Source: Hymenoscyphus infarciens (lineage: Eukaryota; Ascomycota; Leotiomycetes; Helotiales; Helotiaceae). From it: DNA of 44,323 nt. Both the position numbers and the translations under genes were made by a program. Positions 13,664 to 25,625 of the stretch are shown here, in pieces; positions within the stretch are counted from its first letter, which is position 1, and every line of letters starts with the position of its first letter. Location: positions 1-44,323 of the forward strand of contig LLCB01000401.1 of the NCBI GenBank assembly GCA_001414345.1, read 5' to 3'. Below the pieces are notes generated by a model, which saw nothing but the letters and a program-made list of their open reading frames with translations, ran no database searches and was not told the origin of the DNA.

Positions 13664-14767
13664 ATGTCCTTGACAAATTGCCGATTCTACGAGGAGAAGT
13701 TCCCAGAGATTGACAGCTTCGTCATGGTGAACGTGAAGCAGGTACGACACTGGCGGTTTATTCGTAGAGAAAGAAAGGCAGGATGCTCATAAAATACACA
13801 GATCGCGGAAATGGGAGCCTATGTCAAACTTCTCGAATACGACAACATCGATGGCATGATCTTACTCTCCGAATTGTCAAGGCGACGTATCAGAAGTATC
13901 CAGAAACTCATTCGAGTGGGACGAAATGAGGTTGTGGTGGTTTTGAGAGTAGACAAGGAGAAAGGTGGAGTTTTGACCCCGCTATCAAGGGTTGATAGCG
14001 AGTAAATGCTAATGCGGGGGAAAATAGGATATATCGATCTTTCGAAACGAAGAGTCTCGCCTGAGGATATCATCAAGTGTGAAGAGAGATACAACAAGGG
14101 CAAAATGGTGCACTCAATCATGCGACATGTAGCAGAAAAGACCCAGCATCCTATCGAAGATCTGTACGAGCGCATCGGTTGGCCGCTGAACAAGAAATAC
14201 GGCCATGCTGTAGATGCTTTTAAGTTGTCAATCACGTAAGGGCTGCCGGTATAATGTTTGAGGTCTCGACTAACAAGTCGTAGAAACCCCGATGTCTGGC
14301 AGGATATCTCATTTCCTAACGATACCGTCGCTGACGAATTCAAATCCTACATCGGAAAGCGTCTTACACCACAGCCAACGAAGGTGCGAGCGGATGTCGA
14401 AGTTACATGCTTTGGTTATGAGGGCATTGATGCTGTGAAGACTGCTCTTCGAACCGCAGAGGCCAGAAACACCCCGGATAACCAAGTCAAAGTCAAGCTT
14501 GTCTCGCCACCATTATACGTTCTCACAAGTACGTGTTTGGAGAAGGCTGTTGGCATTGAGACTTTGGAGGCTGCGATTATTGATATCCGAAAAAACATCG
14601 AGGGGGCTGGTGGAAATTGCATTGTCAAGATGGAACCAAAGGCGGTTACTGAGAACGATGACGCTGAGCTGCAGGCTTTGATGGAGAAGCGGGAGAGAGA
14701 GAATGCTGAAGTCAGTGGAGACGAAAGCATGTCCGACTCGGATGAGAATGCGGTAGAGGTTGTGTAA
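13664..14767 (+). CDS. SUI2: Translation initiation factor eIF2 alpha subunit
   Basis: Four exons, 13664-13741, 13802-13964, 14028-14235 and 14284-14767, give 310 residues, the usual length. The N-terminal S1 RNA-binding fold ([29 protein letters not shown]) is followed by the regulatory loop [10 protein letters not shown]. Its Ser52, counting the initiator Met, corresponds to the classic Ser51 phosphorylated by GCN2-type kinases. Then come the helical domain ([16 protein letters not shown]...) and the alpha-beta C-terminal domain, ending in an acidic tail ([17 protein letters not shown]). The protein is part of the eIF2 ternary complex that brings initiator Met-tRNA to the 40S subunit, and is the switch of the general amino acid control. 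Introns are 48-63 bp. The third exon completes Gly-Tyr-Ile-Asp exactly, supporting the joins. Confidence 0.97.
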
Positions 14768-15237
14768 ATGTACTCATTTACGTGTGGTCGATATTCTAAA
14801 AAGCATTCTGGTGGAATATTTGCATTGCGGGCGCATAGAGGGGCCACGAAGCTCACGAATGCAGGCAGCTAGCTATTACCTCTCCAGGTTGAATGAAATA
14901 ATGAAAATCTGTACTTGGAAGACGCTCACGGCAGCAAATACTTTGGGTCGTACCTAGGCAGGTACCTAGCTTGTTCTAGCTTTGTAGGTTACTTCAACCT
15001 AGGGATCAACCCAAACACTTCTAGGTAGGGACAATAAACAACGGTAATCCAGGCAGTTGAACTCTTTAGTGCATTAACGGATAGTTTGCTAAGTGGCAAT
15101 GCAAGGCTATCTGCGAGCCTTGGCATATAGCTCGGCAACCTTCCAACTGCAGCAGAGTAACCTGGTCCAAGCCTACCTACACACAATCCCACCAGACAAC
15201 TAAACACTTTTACACTGGGCCTTTGGCCATTACGGCC
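14768..15237. other. Spacer between SUI2 and IMP2
   Basis: This 470-bp spacer between two plus-strand genes contains the SUI2 3' UTR and IMP2 promoter. It carries several CCTAGG/TAGGTA-like words (about 14950-15030). No gene was recognised. Confidence 0.5.
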
Positions 15238-15875
15238 ATGAGTCGTCTCAATACGCTTCTTCAGCGCGTGTCACAATCCAAGCCTTTCTTCCGCCATTCT
15301 GGATACAGCCTACTCATTTTTGCATCTTGGATCCCAGCCGTAGTCTTCTTCAACGAAAATGTCGGAGAGGTACACAAGATTACCGGGGCCTCGATGTATC
15401 CCTATCTCAATACCAGCTACGATGAAAGCCTGTCGAAAGATTTATGTTGGGTCAACAAATGGAACCCCGGGCAAAATTTACAGCGGGGGATGCTCGTGTC
15501 ATTTTGGTATGTTTGCTTATTCTCACTCAAATTATGCTACTAACTGGAAGCAATAGGAGCCCAGTCAATCCAGAGGTGCTCGCCATCAAGAGAATCATAG
15601 CCGTGGAGGGAGATGTGGTGTATCCTCGTGCACCTTACCCAGCTCATATTGCTGAAATTCCGGCGGGTCATGTATGGGTGGAAGGGGACAATCGAGATGG
15701 AATGAAATCTTTGGACAGCAACTACTACGGGCCTATTCCCATCAACTTGGTTCAAGGGAAAGTGACAAATATTTTGTGGCCTTGGGCAAGCTCTGGGCCG
15801 ATCAGGTGGTGGGAGTTCAAGGGAAAGACCAGAGTGGTGAAGGGGAGAAGAGAAGATGCACCTCAATGGGCTTAA
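15238..15875 (+). CDS. IMP2: Mitochondrial inner membrane protease subunit 2
   Basis: Two exons, 15238-15506 and 15557-15875, with a 50-bp intron (GTATGT...AATAG), give 195 residues. The product is a type I signal peptidase of family S26. A single N-terminal membrane helix (YSLLIFASWIPAVVFF) is followed by the catalytic-serine box ITGASMYPYLN (Ser52). The catalytic lysine is in LAIKRIIAVEGD (Lys101), encoded just after the splice. The C-terminal S26 box is WVEGDNRDGMKSLDSNYYGPI. The Ser-Lys spacing matches the yeast enzyme. Imp2 acts with Imp1 to cleave sorting signals of intermembrane-space proteins such as cytochrome c1. The ATG at 15238 was preferred over an upstream in-frame TTG. Imp1 was considered but the length and the extended C-terminus fit Imp2 better. 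Confidence 0.9.
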
Positions 15876-16172
15876 AGGGATTTGTCATTAGGGATTGTAT
15901 GAACATTTTATGAACAAAATATGTAAACAATTTGAACTGGATTGAGAAGTGAAATTCCAATTCTCTCTATTCCACCCAGAAGCGTAGCCTCGTGGAGGCG
16001 GCTGTACGGCAGCCAGCTTGCCTTGGCAGAAATTAAAAAAGTCCCATACCACCCAACGGCAACAGTACAGTACCACAACATTGCGCGATCGCTGCTCAAC
16101 CATACGACAACTTTCCTTCAGACACTCGCTCACGCACCCCGCGGGGACTTTACGCAGAACTGAGGGAGGGCC

Positions 16173-17509
16173 ATGTCCCTGACCTCCATTTTCAACTTTT
16201 TCTCCCCAGGAACACCAGACAGATCGCAGAATCGCAACGAATTCGAACTTGTTGACGATGGAGTGCCAGCAGGCAGCCAGACCCTTGCAGATATCAAGTT
16301 GGGAAGGACGGCTGTTCGATCGGGAAATATGGCACCGAAAGAGATCGAGGAGGAGGCAAGGCCGCCTTACTTACATGTAAGATGGGAATACCTTCAACCT
16401 ATGCGGGTCTAACCTTCAATAGTGTATGATTGCTGGAGGACTTGGTGGCACAACAGGAGATCTTTTGATGCATTCATTAGATACGGTCAAGACGCGCCAG
16501 CAAGGAGATCCGCACATCCCGCCAAAATACACAACGATGGCATCCTCGTATTCCACCATTTTTCGCCAGGAGGGCATCAGACGGGGTCTGTATGGGGGGT
16601 GGCTGCCGGCTATGCTGGGATCATTCCCAGGAACCATTATCTTTTTCGGCACCTACGAATATAGCAAGAGGAATATGATTGACTATGGGATCAATCCCCA
16701 GCTTGCTTATCTCGCAAGTGGTATGTAGTTCTCGCGGACTTGTGGAAGTAGCAAATACTTATATCATGACAGGATTTATTGCCGACGGGGCAGCATCTTT
16801 TATATACGTCCCCTCAGAGGTTCTCAAAACTCGATTGCAATTGCAAGGCCGATACAACAACCCTTTTTTCCAGTCTGGATACAATTACAAGGGATTTTCT
16901 CATGCTGCAAGAACGATATACCGACGAGAGGGCTTCTCCGCCCTTTTCTATGGATACAAAGCCACCATATTTAGAGATCTTCCGTTTTCCGCCCTACAAT
17001 TCACATTTTACGAGCAGGGGCAAACTTGGGCAAGACAGTGGAAGCGAAGCAGAGAAATTGGACTACCTTTGGAACTTCTCACAGGAGCAGCTGCTGGGGG
17101 TTTGGCCGGAGTTATAACCTGCCCTCTCGATGTTGTGAAGACGAGAATTCAAACCCAAGTCAACCAACCAGAGCCAGTTGTAAACCAGACGAACGTTCAG
17201 AGACCCGCGAAACCAAACGGCATTACCGGGTCAGTTTCTACGATCCAGAAGCAGATTAGAAGGATATCAACATCATCCCCTTCAACACATACCCCTCGAC
17301 CAGGAGCAATCAATTTGGATACCTCCTCAGTTTTAACCGGATTGAATGTTATCAGAGAGACTGAGGGGATAGCTGGGTGGTTTCGCGGTGTAGGGCCCAG
17401 ATTTGTGTGGACCAGTGTTCAAAGCGGGTGTATGTTGTTCTTGTACCAGTCAATATTGCGACAACTAGGGGTCCATTTTGCTTCCGAAAACGCGGAGGGT
17501 GTTGTTTAA
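16173..17509 (+). CDS. Mitochondrial carrier family protein (YMR166C/Mme1-like)
   Basis: Three exons, 16173-16376, 16423-16720 and 16773-17509, with introns of 46 and 52 bp, give 412 residues. Three carrier repeats are visible: [11 protein letters not shown] in the first, [11 protein letters not shown] in the second and [11 protein letters not shown] in the third. Each begins a pair of membrane helices. The first repeat has Ser where the signature normally has Pro. The protein has an N-terminal extension of about 65 residues, and the third repeat carries a long Ser/Pro/Gln-rich insertion (about residues 290-355). From overall resemblance I place it with yeast YMR166C (Mme1), described as an inner-membrane magnesium exporter; the transported substrate is inferred and not visible in the sequence. 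It sits between IMP2 and a PPR gene in the same direction. Confidence 0.82.
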
Positions 17510-17987
17510 TGCACATTGCATTACCCAGTTTGAGGAATTGTTTGACAGTTTTGGGATGGATATCAGGGCGTGGGCTGTAACATAAATGTACATCTAGGAG
17601 AGCATATGGGCGGCGTTGGATGCGTGCATAGCATGCGGGTTAGACAATATAGATCTTCACTTTCAACTTACCTATAAAACAAGGTCAAAATACAGTTACT
17701 TTGCTGTTGGTATTTTTGGACAAATTATTGAGCATTTTTGTTCTCAGCAGTACTCAACCTCCCAATCTGAACACAAAGCTTCCAATTAATTAAGCGCTCC
17801 TAACCGCGGTACCCCACTCGCTGTCTCACCCTGCACATCCTGCATAACCCGGGTTGTGCAACCTGGAATAAATCGAGAATCGGATGTTATCAACTCAATC
17901 TCGATGTTTGGACAATCTCTCCCACTTCTTCATACCCCCAACGACCATTCAAACCCCCGAGAAGGCATTCCAGAGCTTAGATTCGTA
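17510..17987. other. Spacer upstream of the PPR gene
   Basis: This non-coding spacer between two plus-strand genes is AT-rich around 17640-17800 and then pyrimidine-rich towards the PPR start. No gene was recognised. Two upstream ATGs follow immediately after it (see next entry). Confidence 0.5.
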
Positions 17988-18187
17988 ATGACGCTTTCGC
18001 AATGGCCATAACAAACCCGCAATGCCTGCGAAACTCCCTGTGCCCTCCAAAGGGGCGCTTCGAACTCTTCGACATCTCGCCTTGGGAACCACTTGTACAC
18101 TCGCACTCAGCGCTGGGCTGCTTACGGAAGATCGCCGACGGAGGATACATACTGCACGAGTTGTACACAAAAACTGCCGGAAGTTAA
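17988..18187 (+). promoter_or_regulatory. Two upstream open reading frames before the PPR start codon
   Basis: An ATG at 17988 opens a 7-codon frame that ends in TAA at 18011. A second ATG at 18002 opens a 61-codon frame that runs over the PPR start at 18022 and ends at 18187. If the transcript starts upstream of 17988, ribosomes would meet both before the main ATG and PPR translation would depend on leaky scanning or reinitiation. Whether the leader includes them is unknown. Confidence 0.45.
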
Positions 18188-21100
18188 AGGAAGCGAAGAA
18201 TTATCATGGCCTTGCCACCGATTTGCAAGATGTCGCCAACGATCCTGCCATTGTGTTCAAGAGCGATTCGATGATGAGGAAGTTGACAAAAGAGACCAAT
18301 CAAAGTTTGATGGACGGCGGCGACGCAAATATTGTAGAGGGAGGGCAGGGTTTATGGCTGGAGCTGGAGCTGGAGGAGGAGGAGAATCCGACAAAAGACC
18401 TTGGGCAGGTGCCGAACACAACTTTCCACTGCTTGCCGCAGTCCAAATCAGCAGGCGAAGGTCACCCAGACAAGATCGCTGATCAAGTCTCCGATGCCAT
18501 TCCTGATATGGGAAACCAAGACGAGCCAACACAAAAGAAATCCATGATCAGTGTCCACCAGAACCATACATCTACGAATATTCGCCCGATATCAAAACCT
18601 CGAATGGACACTTTGGAGCCTCTATCAATCCCAACTTTGTCCCCAATCCTGCAAAGCAATGTAAAAGTAGACGAGACACCAGAAACCCAGTTACAAGATC
18701 GTCAGAAAAGGGTCGCTTCCGACGTCATTAAACTCCTTGCGTGTGTTGAAGACTCGACTGATCTGGATTCAGCCGCGCTGCGTTTCCTCGAAGCTTTTGA
18801 AGAAGGGTATCTTGCTACCTCCGATTCAGGCCTGGTTCCGGAACTGCTCGATGCTGCAATTCAGCTTTCGAAAGCATGCAAGGATCGAGAAAACATAGAA
18901 TACTTGGCCAAGATCCTGGACACAGTCTTGCCCTACTCAGAGTCCATGGACGCGGTTCAGTTTCTCCTATTTTCACCACATACTGTCATAAAACACTCAC
19001 TAGACGACTTTCGAGAAAAGGAGCAGACTAAAAAGCAACCTAAATGGAAGCTTAGAAAACTCTCCTCCATTTATCTCAAAACTGCCAATAACAACGAACC
19101 GGCCGACTTGAAGTGGGAATTGTCAATTTCTAACGGGGAAGGACTCTGCGAGGCAACGAGCCGTTATGGATTGTATGATTTTACGTGTGATATATATAAG
19201 TCTCTTGTATATTACTGCTCCAAAGGAGCGAGAACCGCCACTCCCCCGGCTATCGGCCACTTCATCAGCGCCAATTATCGCCTGGGTCGACACAAAGATG
19301 CCATAAGATATTTCAAACAAATCTATTCAAAAGTATCAGCGACTGTAGACGAGTTTGACATGGTTATCAGCCGAGTCACTTACTCCGCAGTGAAACTGGA
19401 CCGATTGGGCGATGCAGAGTACATATTGTTTGTTGCTGTCATGATGGGTAAAGCCAGTGGATTGCCGGTTCCCACCACTCCACTCCTGAGAGTCATCACA
19501 CGCACGTGGAATTACTCTAGGGATCTTCAGAAGGTCACGGATTTAGTTGACCGTTTTCTTCCTCGTGCTTCTTCCTTCAGACATCCGCAGGCGATCTATC
19601 AGGCTATGATTCAAGTATGCATTGACGCAAATCGCGAGGATGTTGCCCTTTCATATTATGCCCAGTTACGACGAGCGTATGCACCTACTCCGGAAGATTT
19701 GAGCATTTACGGCCAGTTTGCCTATGCAAAGGCTCTCAGGAATGACTGGATTGGGGTGAAAGAAGACTTGATTCAAATCTCTTCGACAGACCCAGCTCTT
19801 TCGAAAAAATTCAGTGCTTCGTTAGCGCCAATACTGAAGCTTTTTGTCAAAGCTCATTCCATTCAAGAGACTGAAGAGTTCATTGGCTTTTTCGTTCGTG
19901 CAGGTCTGTTGAAGTTTTCGCCCTTCCTTTCCAACATAATGATAGACATTTACTGCAAGGCCAAAGAGATGGATGCTCTCTTTCGGTGGATAGAGCTCAT
20001 GTCCTCGGTTCAATGTCCGATTGACACTGTGTCTGTAAACATCATTCTGCATCATTCTTACACCACGTGGAGGTTTTCATTCCAAGAGGTTCAAGCTCTG
20101 TATCAAAAGATATGTGCATGCGGCGGAGTCCAGGGGCAATTTACTGGTAAAGAGAACTTGGATTACCTTGCCCAACTTGCTCGCGGTGATTCTCCGAATC
20201 CTGAACGACTTGCTGAACGACTTCTTCCTTTGTCGGTCTTAGGTAAACAGGAGCAGGCATGGGACAGCCTCGGTGTTCACCGTGCCATCTCGGCAACACA
20301 CAAGAATAAGGATCCGCTTGCTACTTTCAAAATATACACGATGGCGCGTGCTGATAACATTGAGATACGGCCCTGGACGTTGGCGATGGCTGCACTGGCA
20401 TGTATAAAAACGCAGGGCCGCGAAAATGCTATGATGATGATCAAAGAGGCTCAAGATCGTGGAGATGACATCTCACATGCGATTGCCAACTGTCTTACAT
20501 GGCATATCATGCATGTCAAAAACCGGTCTCCCTTTCAGCTCCTGGATTTGGTTGAGAATACTATTGCGTCCTTGGAAGAGTCGGGGACAAGAATTGATCA
20601 AGGGTTGCTGGCTGGGACCATGACTATGCTTGTGAGAAGAGGCAAATCTCAACTGGCCATAGACTTCTGGAACAATTACTCCCCCCGCCTCCGCATACCG
20701 CAATCGCGTATTGAGACTCCAACACTCACGACTCTCATGCATGCGTACATCAAGAGCCAGAGTCCACAGGGCATCTCCTGGATTCGAAATCTTCTGGACA
20801 GAACCGGGATTGTACCTAACAGGAGATTTCTTAATACGGTGAACCGTCACATCAACGACATGGCACTTTTCAACCCAGATCGTTGGGAGGGCTCTAGGCT
20901 CTTGTACGAACTGAATCGTCTTCGACTCCGGGTTCTGCTCATTAGAGCCCACAATCAAGAGGAAAAGAGAAGGTTCAAATCTACTGTTCTTAGGACTGCG
21001 GAAGCTGTCTCTGGAACGGAGTACAAACGAAAACCTAGGCGACTACAGAAACGCCCTGGAAACTTGGCGAGGCGGAGGAAAATCAGGCGAGAACGATTTT

Positions 21101-21318
21101 TAGCAAGCCAAGCAGATCTTGCAAAAGATCCCAAAGCAGATGCTGGCAGTGGTCAGACTGCTTCTGCAAGTCCGGTACCCAAAGAATTACCTAAACGATT
21201 TGTACCTCTTCTTGAGAGAAAGCAGCATCGCCCTTCTGCGAATGACCGGTACAAAATCACATCCCACAGTCTGATGAATTCTGACAGTCATGAAGAAGGT
21301 GGATTGGCACTAAGCTAA
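18022..21318 (+). CDS. Large PPR (pentatricopeptide) protein, probably mitochondrial
   Basis: A single 1098-residue open frame. The N-terminus (MPAKLPVPSKGALRTLRHLA..., then RRRRIHTARVVHKN) is basic with no acidic residue for about 35 positions, as expected of a mitochondrial presequence. From about residue 225 the protein is almost all paired helices. Degenerate PPR units include HPQAIYQAMIQVCIDANREDVALSYYAQL and SNIMIDIYCKAKEMDALFRWIELM. The C-terminus is very basic (RKPRRLQKRPGNLARRRKIRR), suiting RNA binding. Proteins of this class stabilise, process or help translate mitochondrial transcripts; the target cannot be read from the sequence. Residues about 141-163 contain an unexpected S-adenosylmethionine synthetase signature, and residues 110-200 are low in PPR character. 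NCA2, another mitochondrial expression gene, lies just downstream. Confidence 0.82.
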   Translation: MPAKLPVPSKGALRTLRHLALGTTCTLALSAGLLTEDRRRRIHTARVVHKNCRKLKEAKNYHGLATDLQDVANDPAIVFKSDSMMRKLTKETNQSLMDGGDANIVEGGQGLWLELELEEEENPTKDLGQVPNTTFHCLPQSKSAGEGHPDKIADQVSDAIPDMGNQDEPTQKKSMISVHQNHTSTNIRPISKPRMDTLEPLSIPTLSPILQSNVKVDETPETQLQDRQKRVASDVIKLLACVEDSTDLDSAALRFLEAFEEGYLATSDSGLVPELLDAAIQLSKACKDRENIEYLAKILDTVLPYSESMDAVQFLLFSPHTVIKHSLDDFREKEQTKKQPKWKLRKLSSIYLKTANNNEPADLKWELSISNGEGLCEATSRYGLYDFTCDIYKSLVYYCSKGARTATPPAIGHFISANYRLGRHKDAIRYFKQIYSKVSATVDEFDMVISRVTYSAVKLDRLGDAEYILFVAVMMGKASGLPVPTTPLLRVITRTWNYSRDLQKVTDLVDRFLPRASSFRHPQAIYQAMIQVCIDANREDVALSYYAQLRRAYAPTPEDLSIYGQFAYAKALRNDWIGVKEDLIQISSTDPALSKKFSASLAPILKLFVKAHSIQETEEFIGFFVRAGLLKFSPFLSNIMIDIYCKAKEMDALFRWIELMSSVQCPIDTVSVNIILHHSYTTWRFSFQEVQALYQKICACGGVQGQFTGKENLDYLAQLARGDSPNPERLAERLLPLSVLGKQEQAWDSLGVHRAISATHKNKDPLATFKIYTMARADNIEIRPWTLAMAALACIKTQGRENAMMMIKEAQDRGDDISHAIANCLTWHIMHVKNRSPFQLLDLVENTIASLEESGTRIDQGLLAGTMTMLVRRGKSQLAIDFWNNYSPRLRIPQSRIETPTLTTLMHAYIKSQSPQGISWIRNLLDRTGIVPNRRFLNTVNRHINDMALFNPDRWEGSRLLYELNRLRLRVLLIRAHNQEEKRRFKSTVLRTAEAVSGTEYKRKPRRLQKRPGNLARRRKIRRERFLASQADLAKDPKADAGSGQTASASPVPKELPKRFVPLLERKQHRPSANDRYKITSHSLMNSDSHEEGGLALS
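18442..18510 (+). other. In-frame fragment resembling the S-adenosylmethionine synthetase N-terminus
   Basis: Codons at 18454-18501 read GEGHPDKIADQVSDAI, the ATP/methionine-site signature near the N-terminus of AdoMet synthetases. The residues on both sides also fit (SKSA before, PDM after, against SESV and LDA in the family). The fragment is in the PPR reading frame, and its codons (GGT, CAC, AAG, ATC, GTC, TCC) look like those of a highly expressed gene. It is far too short to be an enzyme. Confidence 0.8.
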
Positions 21319-21606
21319 AATGTACTTTATTGCAACTTTCGATGTTTTTTTTATCTTTGGTCATATACCAAAACCGGTTCAAACAGGTCTTTAGAATTTG
21401 AATAAAGCGCATGTTAATTAGAAGGCAAATTGATAATGGAACATTATGGATTACTCTGTAAATCGGAATCATGTGATACTGTGAGGAAAGAAGGAGCGCC
21501 GCTTTGTGCCGCTTTGCACCGGAACGCCTGCCAACTTTTTAATCCACAGCTCTTCTCAGGTTGACCTTTGACTAGACTGCTCCCAAATGTCACCCGCTCC
21601 TCCCTA
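21319..21606. other. Short spacer between PPR gene and NCA2
   Basis: This 288-bp spacer is AT-rich in the first half (probable PPR 3' UTR). The second half should hold the NCA2 promoter. Nothing else was seen. Confidence 0.45.
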
Positions 21607-23672
21607 ATGTCTATTGTTGCAGAGTAAGCCCCTTTTAGTATAACTATATATACGACGAAAAGACCTGCCCTGCTAACAATCCTCACAGCCAAGTACGTCG
21701 CGTTGACGGCCAACTCGACCGCGTGCATTTGGTCCCACGTACAGCACACGACGGCGACTTTACAGCGGAAAGCCACAAACTCTCCTCCTCCCCACGAATC
21801 GGCGAACTACAACTGATAGTGAAGGCTCTATCTACCACCTCATCGTCCAGTCCCCTTCTCTCACCCTGGCGAATTTCAACACTATTGCAGCAGGCAGCTC
21901 TTTCGGACTTCGAGGCAGAGCGGGAGGAAGACGAGCCCACAAGTGTATATGAATCCGAGTTGGAATGGCTTCTCGTCAGTAAAGCGACGGTCCAGACCTA
22001 TGGTTTGCTTCTCAACACCCTCTTGGAGCAGACAATACCACTAAATGATGATATATGGTATTGGGACGAGGTCTTGGGCTCATACCCATATTCAAGTCTC
22101 TACACTGTTCAAACATCTCCATTGAGGTTTTTTGCTTGGTCAAAAGACATATACAGGGACACGAGGAGTAGAGTTGTGCAACTTCGACAATATCCGGAAG
22201 AAGGCATCTCTGCCAGGGATATTGGCACGAGTTTGACAGGTCAATGGAAACAATTCTATGGTTTGGTACGGGACAGCATACGGGAACGATCGGTGGCCGA
22301 TATTCAACGAAGGGTTCTCTCCCCAATTGCTCTCTGCCGCTCAGAAGCTAGGCATAACCAGGCACGACTGAGGCTATTACGAGAAATGGGTGCAAGTGGG
22401 TTGGGGGTACTCATGGATGAAGGTTTGAATTTTGGCATCAACGATGAGAGCAGCGAGCTTTCAAAGGTCGATGAGGGCGACAGTCATGAGTGGAAGATTG
22501 TTGTAGAGAGGAGCATAGCGCTCATGGATAACGTTTTGAAAAACGTGACAAGTCTCGAGTCCGGTGTATCTGACTTTGAAGACACAGTGTTTGCCAGTGT
22601 CGAGGATGATCCTGAGATTTCTTCCCGTGGAATGGACGATACTGCATCTATCAGACCGGCAAAGTTATCTCGCCGACTTCAACATATTCTTCGAACACAT
22701 GTACCAAAACATATTTCCACCTCCCAGAAACTCGCTTCGAAGTACGGGCGACCATCCAAACTCATAAGGTACTGGTTACCTGCTGGTGTACTACTTCTCT
22801 CTTCGACGACGATTCTCCGAATCTTGGTAAGCAGGAAAGCTGAAATTGTTACTTGGGTTCGTGATTTTGGCACCACAGTACAGGACTTCTGGTCAAACTG
22901 GATTGTTGCGCCAGCGAAAAATGTTATCGGCACTATACGACATGATAAAGATAGCGATATTGCTATTATGAGCAAGGAAAGCCTGAAGGGCGACAGGGAG
23001 AGCCTTGAGCGTATGGTTGTTGAATTCGCAATTGACAACCCCCAAACCTCGGTCGACACAGCTGGGCCGTTGAGCGAAGCACAGATTATGGATATCCGGG
23101 CAAAGGTCAGAGAGGGAGATCTTACGCCGGTGTTGCGAGCCTATGAGAAAGATCTCCGACAGCCATTCAAAGGCACAGTCCGTGGTGATCTTATCCGAAC
23201 ACTCTTGATACAGGTTCAAAAGACCAAGGTCGATGTGCAGTTTGCCTTGAGTGGTATAGACTCACTCCTCAAGAGCCAAGAGTTGGTCTTTGGCTTCGTC
23301 GGATTGACACCGGGTGTATTAGTAGGGTTTGCAGTCTTCCGATACCTGGGCGGTGTATTTGGGAGTAGACGAGGATCGAAACAAGGCCGGAAAGCAGGTC
23401 AAGCAGTTCGAGTTCTTCGAAATATTGACCGAATTCTGACGCTAGCGACCCCGACACAAAACAACATTTTATCATACAAGGATCACGGGCTGCTTTTGTG
23501 TGAGGTTCACATCTTACGGCAACGCGCGAGCAAGCTGTTCCCTGGCGAGATTGAGAGGGAGTTCCTCGAAGACGTGGATGATTTGTGTAATATCAACAGT
23601 GGCATTCAACAACAGCTCAAGGTTCTAGACCGCATACGGTGGGGCTACTCGGGCTTCATGAAGAATGGATGA
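21607..23672 (+). CDS. NCA2: NCA2 family protein (nuclear control of ATP synthase expression)
   Basis: I model a 17-bp first coding exon, 21607-21623 (ATG, five codons and two bases), a 65-bp intron (GTAAGC...CACAG) and a main exon 21689-23672. Together they give 666 residues starting MSIVADQVRRVDGQLDRVHL. The main frame has no ATG near its start but is open back to the acceptor, which supports the micro-exon. Family hallmarks are YWDEVLGSYPYSSLYTVQTSP early on, and two hydrophobic segments, YWLPAGVLLLSSTTILRIL at about residue 370 and ELVFGFVGLTPGVLVGFAVF at about residue 545. Yeast Nca2 (616 residues) is a mitochondrial membrane protein needed for correct expression of the mitochondrial ATP6/ATP8 transcripts. 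The micro-exon is inferred; the rest of the call is firm. Confidence 0.88.
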
Positions 23673-24435
23673 GACCAGTGTTCAACAATAAAATATACGT
23701 CTCAGGACAAAGCACTTTTACCACAAATATATTACCCAGCTTCCCATGAATTTGTGGCGTGAAGTGGCCTATCGTTTGTACGATTAATAGCTATCACTAC
23801 TGGATAATACCATGAGCTGTTCTTGTAGCTCCCTACTTGTTGAACAATGACAATAATAACCTCGCTCTATTCAACAATTCATGTGCCTAGTTTGGGGCCT
23901 GGACCCATACTAAATCAATCAAGACAATGTGTTGTGGCTAGCGGTGACTAAGGTACCTACGTACCTATTGAGACCCATGAACCGTACCTGCCCTCAAGGT
24001 TGGGTTTGGTTTGGCGAGGCGGAACCTCGACAAACGAACAGCCGGTCGCTGGAGGCATCCGCCACCGCAACTACAACCCTCTACTCTCCCCCAGATACAA
24101 ACGCCCCAAAACAACAGACGGATCTCCATTCACCTCGCTGATTCCCAAGAGTCGTCGCAGCGCATTCGCGACCTCCCCAATTCTCCCATCACGCTACCGA
24201 CTCCCACCGCCTTTCCACTACGGACACTACACTACACTACACTACACTACACTACACGACCGCTACCCTACAGTAATCTTCCCCACCCGCCTGCACCCCA
24301 CGGCAACAGTCTTCACGACGTCTCAGCTTGCGCCTAGAGAGCTTAGAGGGTCCTGAGAGCTTACTCTGGACTGAGCTTCACCACACACCACCATTGTCAT
24401 CATCCTGTGCGGTTGATCTCCCTCCCACCTTCAAG
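23673..24435. promoter_or_regulatory. SEC4 upstream region with long leader
   Basis: This 760-bp non-coding stretch holds the NCA2 3' end and the SEC4 promoter and leader. The part from about 24050 to 24430 is strongly pyrimidine-rich and contains a six-copy ACTAC repeat. The overlapping open frames at 23929-24356 are low-complexity (Pro, Thr, Arg) and look like chance. Confidence 0.5.
24226..24257. repeat. ACTAC pentanucleotide tandem repeat
   Basis: Six perfect copies of ACTAC plus a partial copy lie about 180 bp upstream of the SEC4 start codon, in the likely leader. Its length is a good candidate for strain polymorphism. Confidence 0.85.
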
Positions 24436-25211
<776 letters not shown>

Positions 25212-25625
25212 ATAGTTTGTTTCGTGGATGGAGCGGTTTGCCTTTTTTTTTCGTTTTGTTTGTTCAAGAGCAGATTATGGATGGAGTTTGGTCATATCAC
25301 AAGGTACTACAAATTCAAGGCATACTTTTTGCCGATTACTTTGACATTGATGGTTTGCAGATGTTATGCTATGGTGATGCTTTGAATGGAACAGCAATTC
25401 GTGAAGCGGACTCCGATTCGGAATTTCAGATACCCAGCAATGTTCTAAGTCCACTCTACCTTTCTCGTTTTGTAACAAAGTTTTGTTGTAACGACTACGG
25501 AAACACCGAAACTATTGTTTGAGAACATCACGAACAGTGGAGATTCAGCCCATTTTGATTCTACAATATATATTAACAAGATAGATACAGTGGGAGTGGG
25601 CTAGCCAAAATTAATACATAAGCTC
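25212..25625. other. Convergent 3' spacer after SEC4
   Basis: These 414 bp lie between the 3' ends of SEC4 (plus) and the unknown minus-strand gene. The first half is T-rich and probably SEC4 3' UTR. The open frames seen here have no recognisable product. Confidence 0.5.
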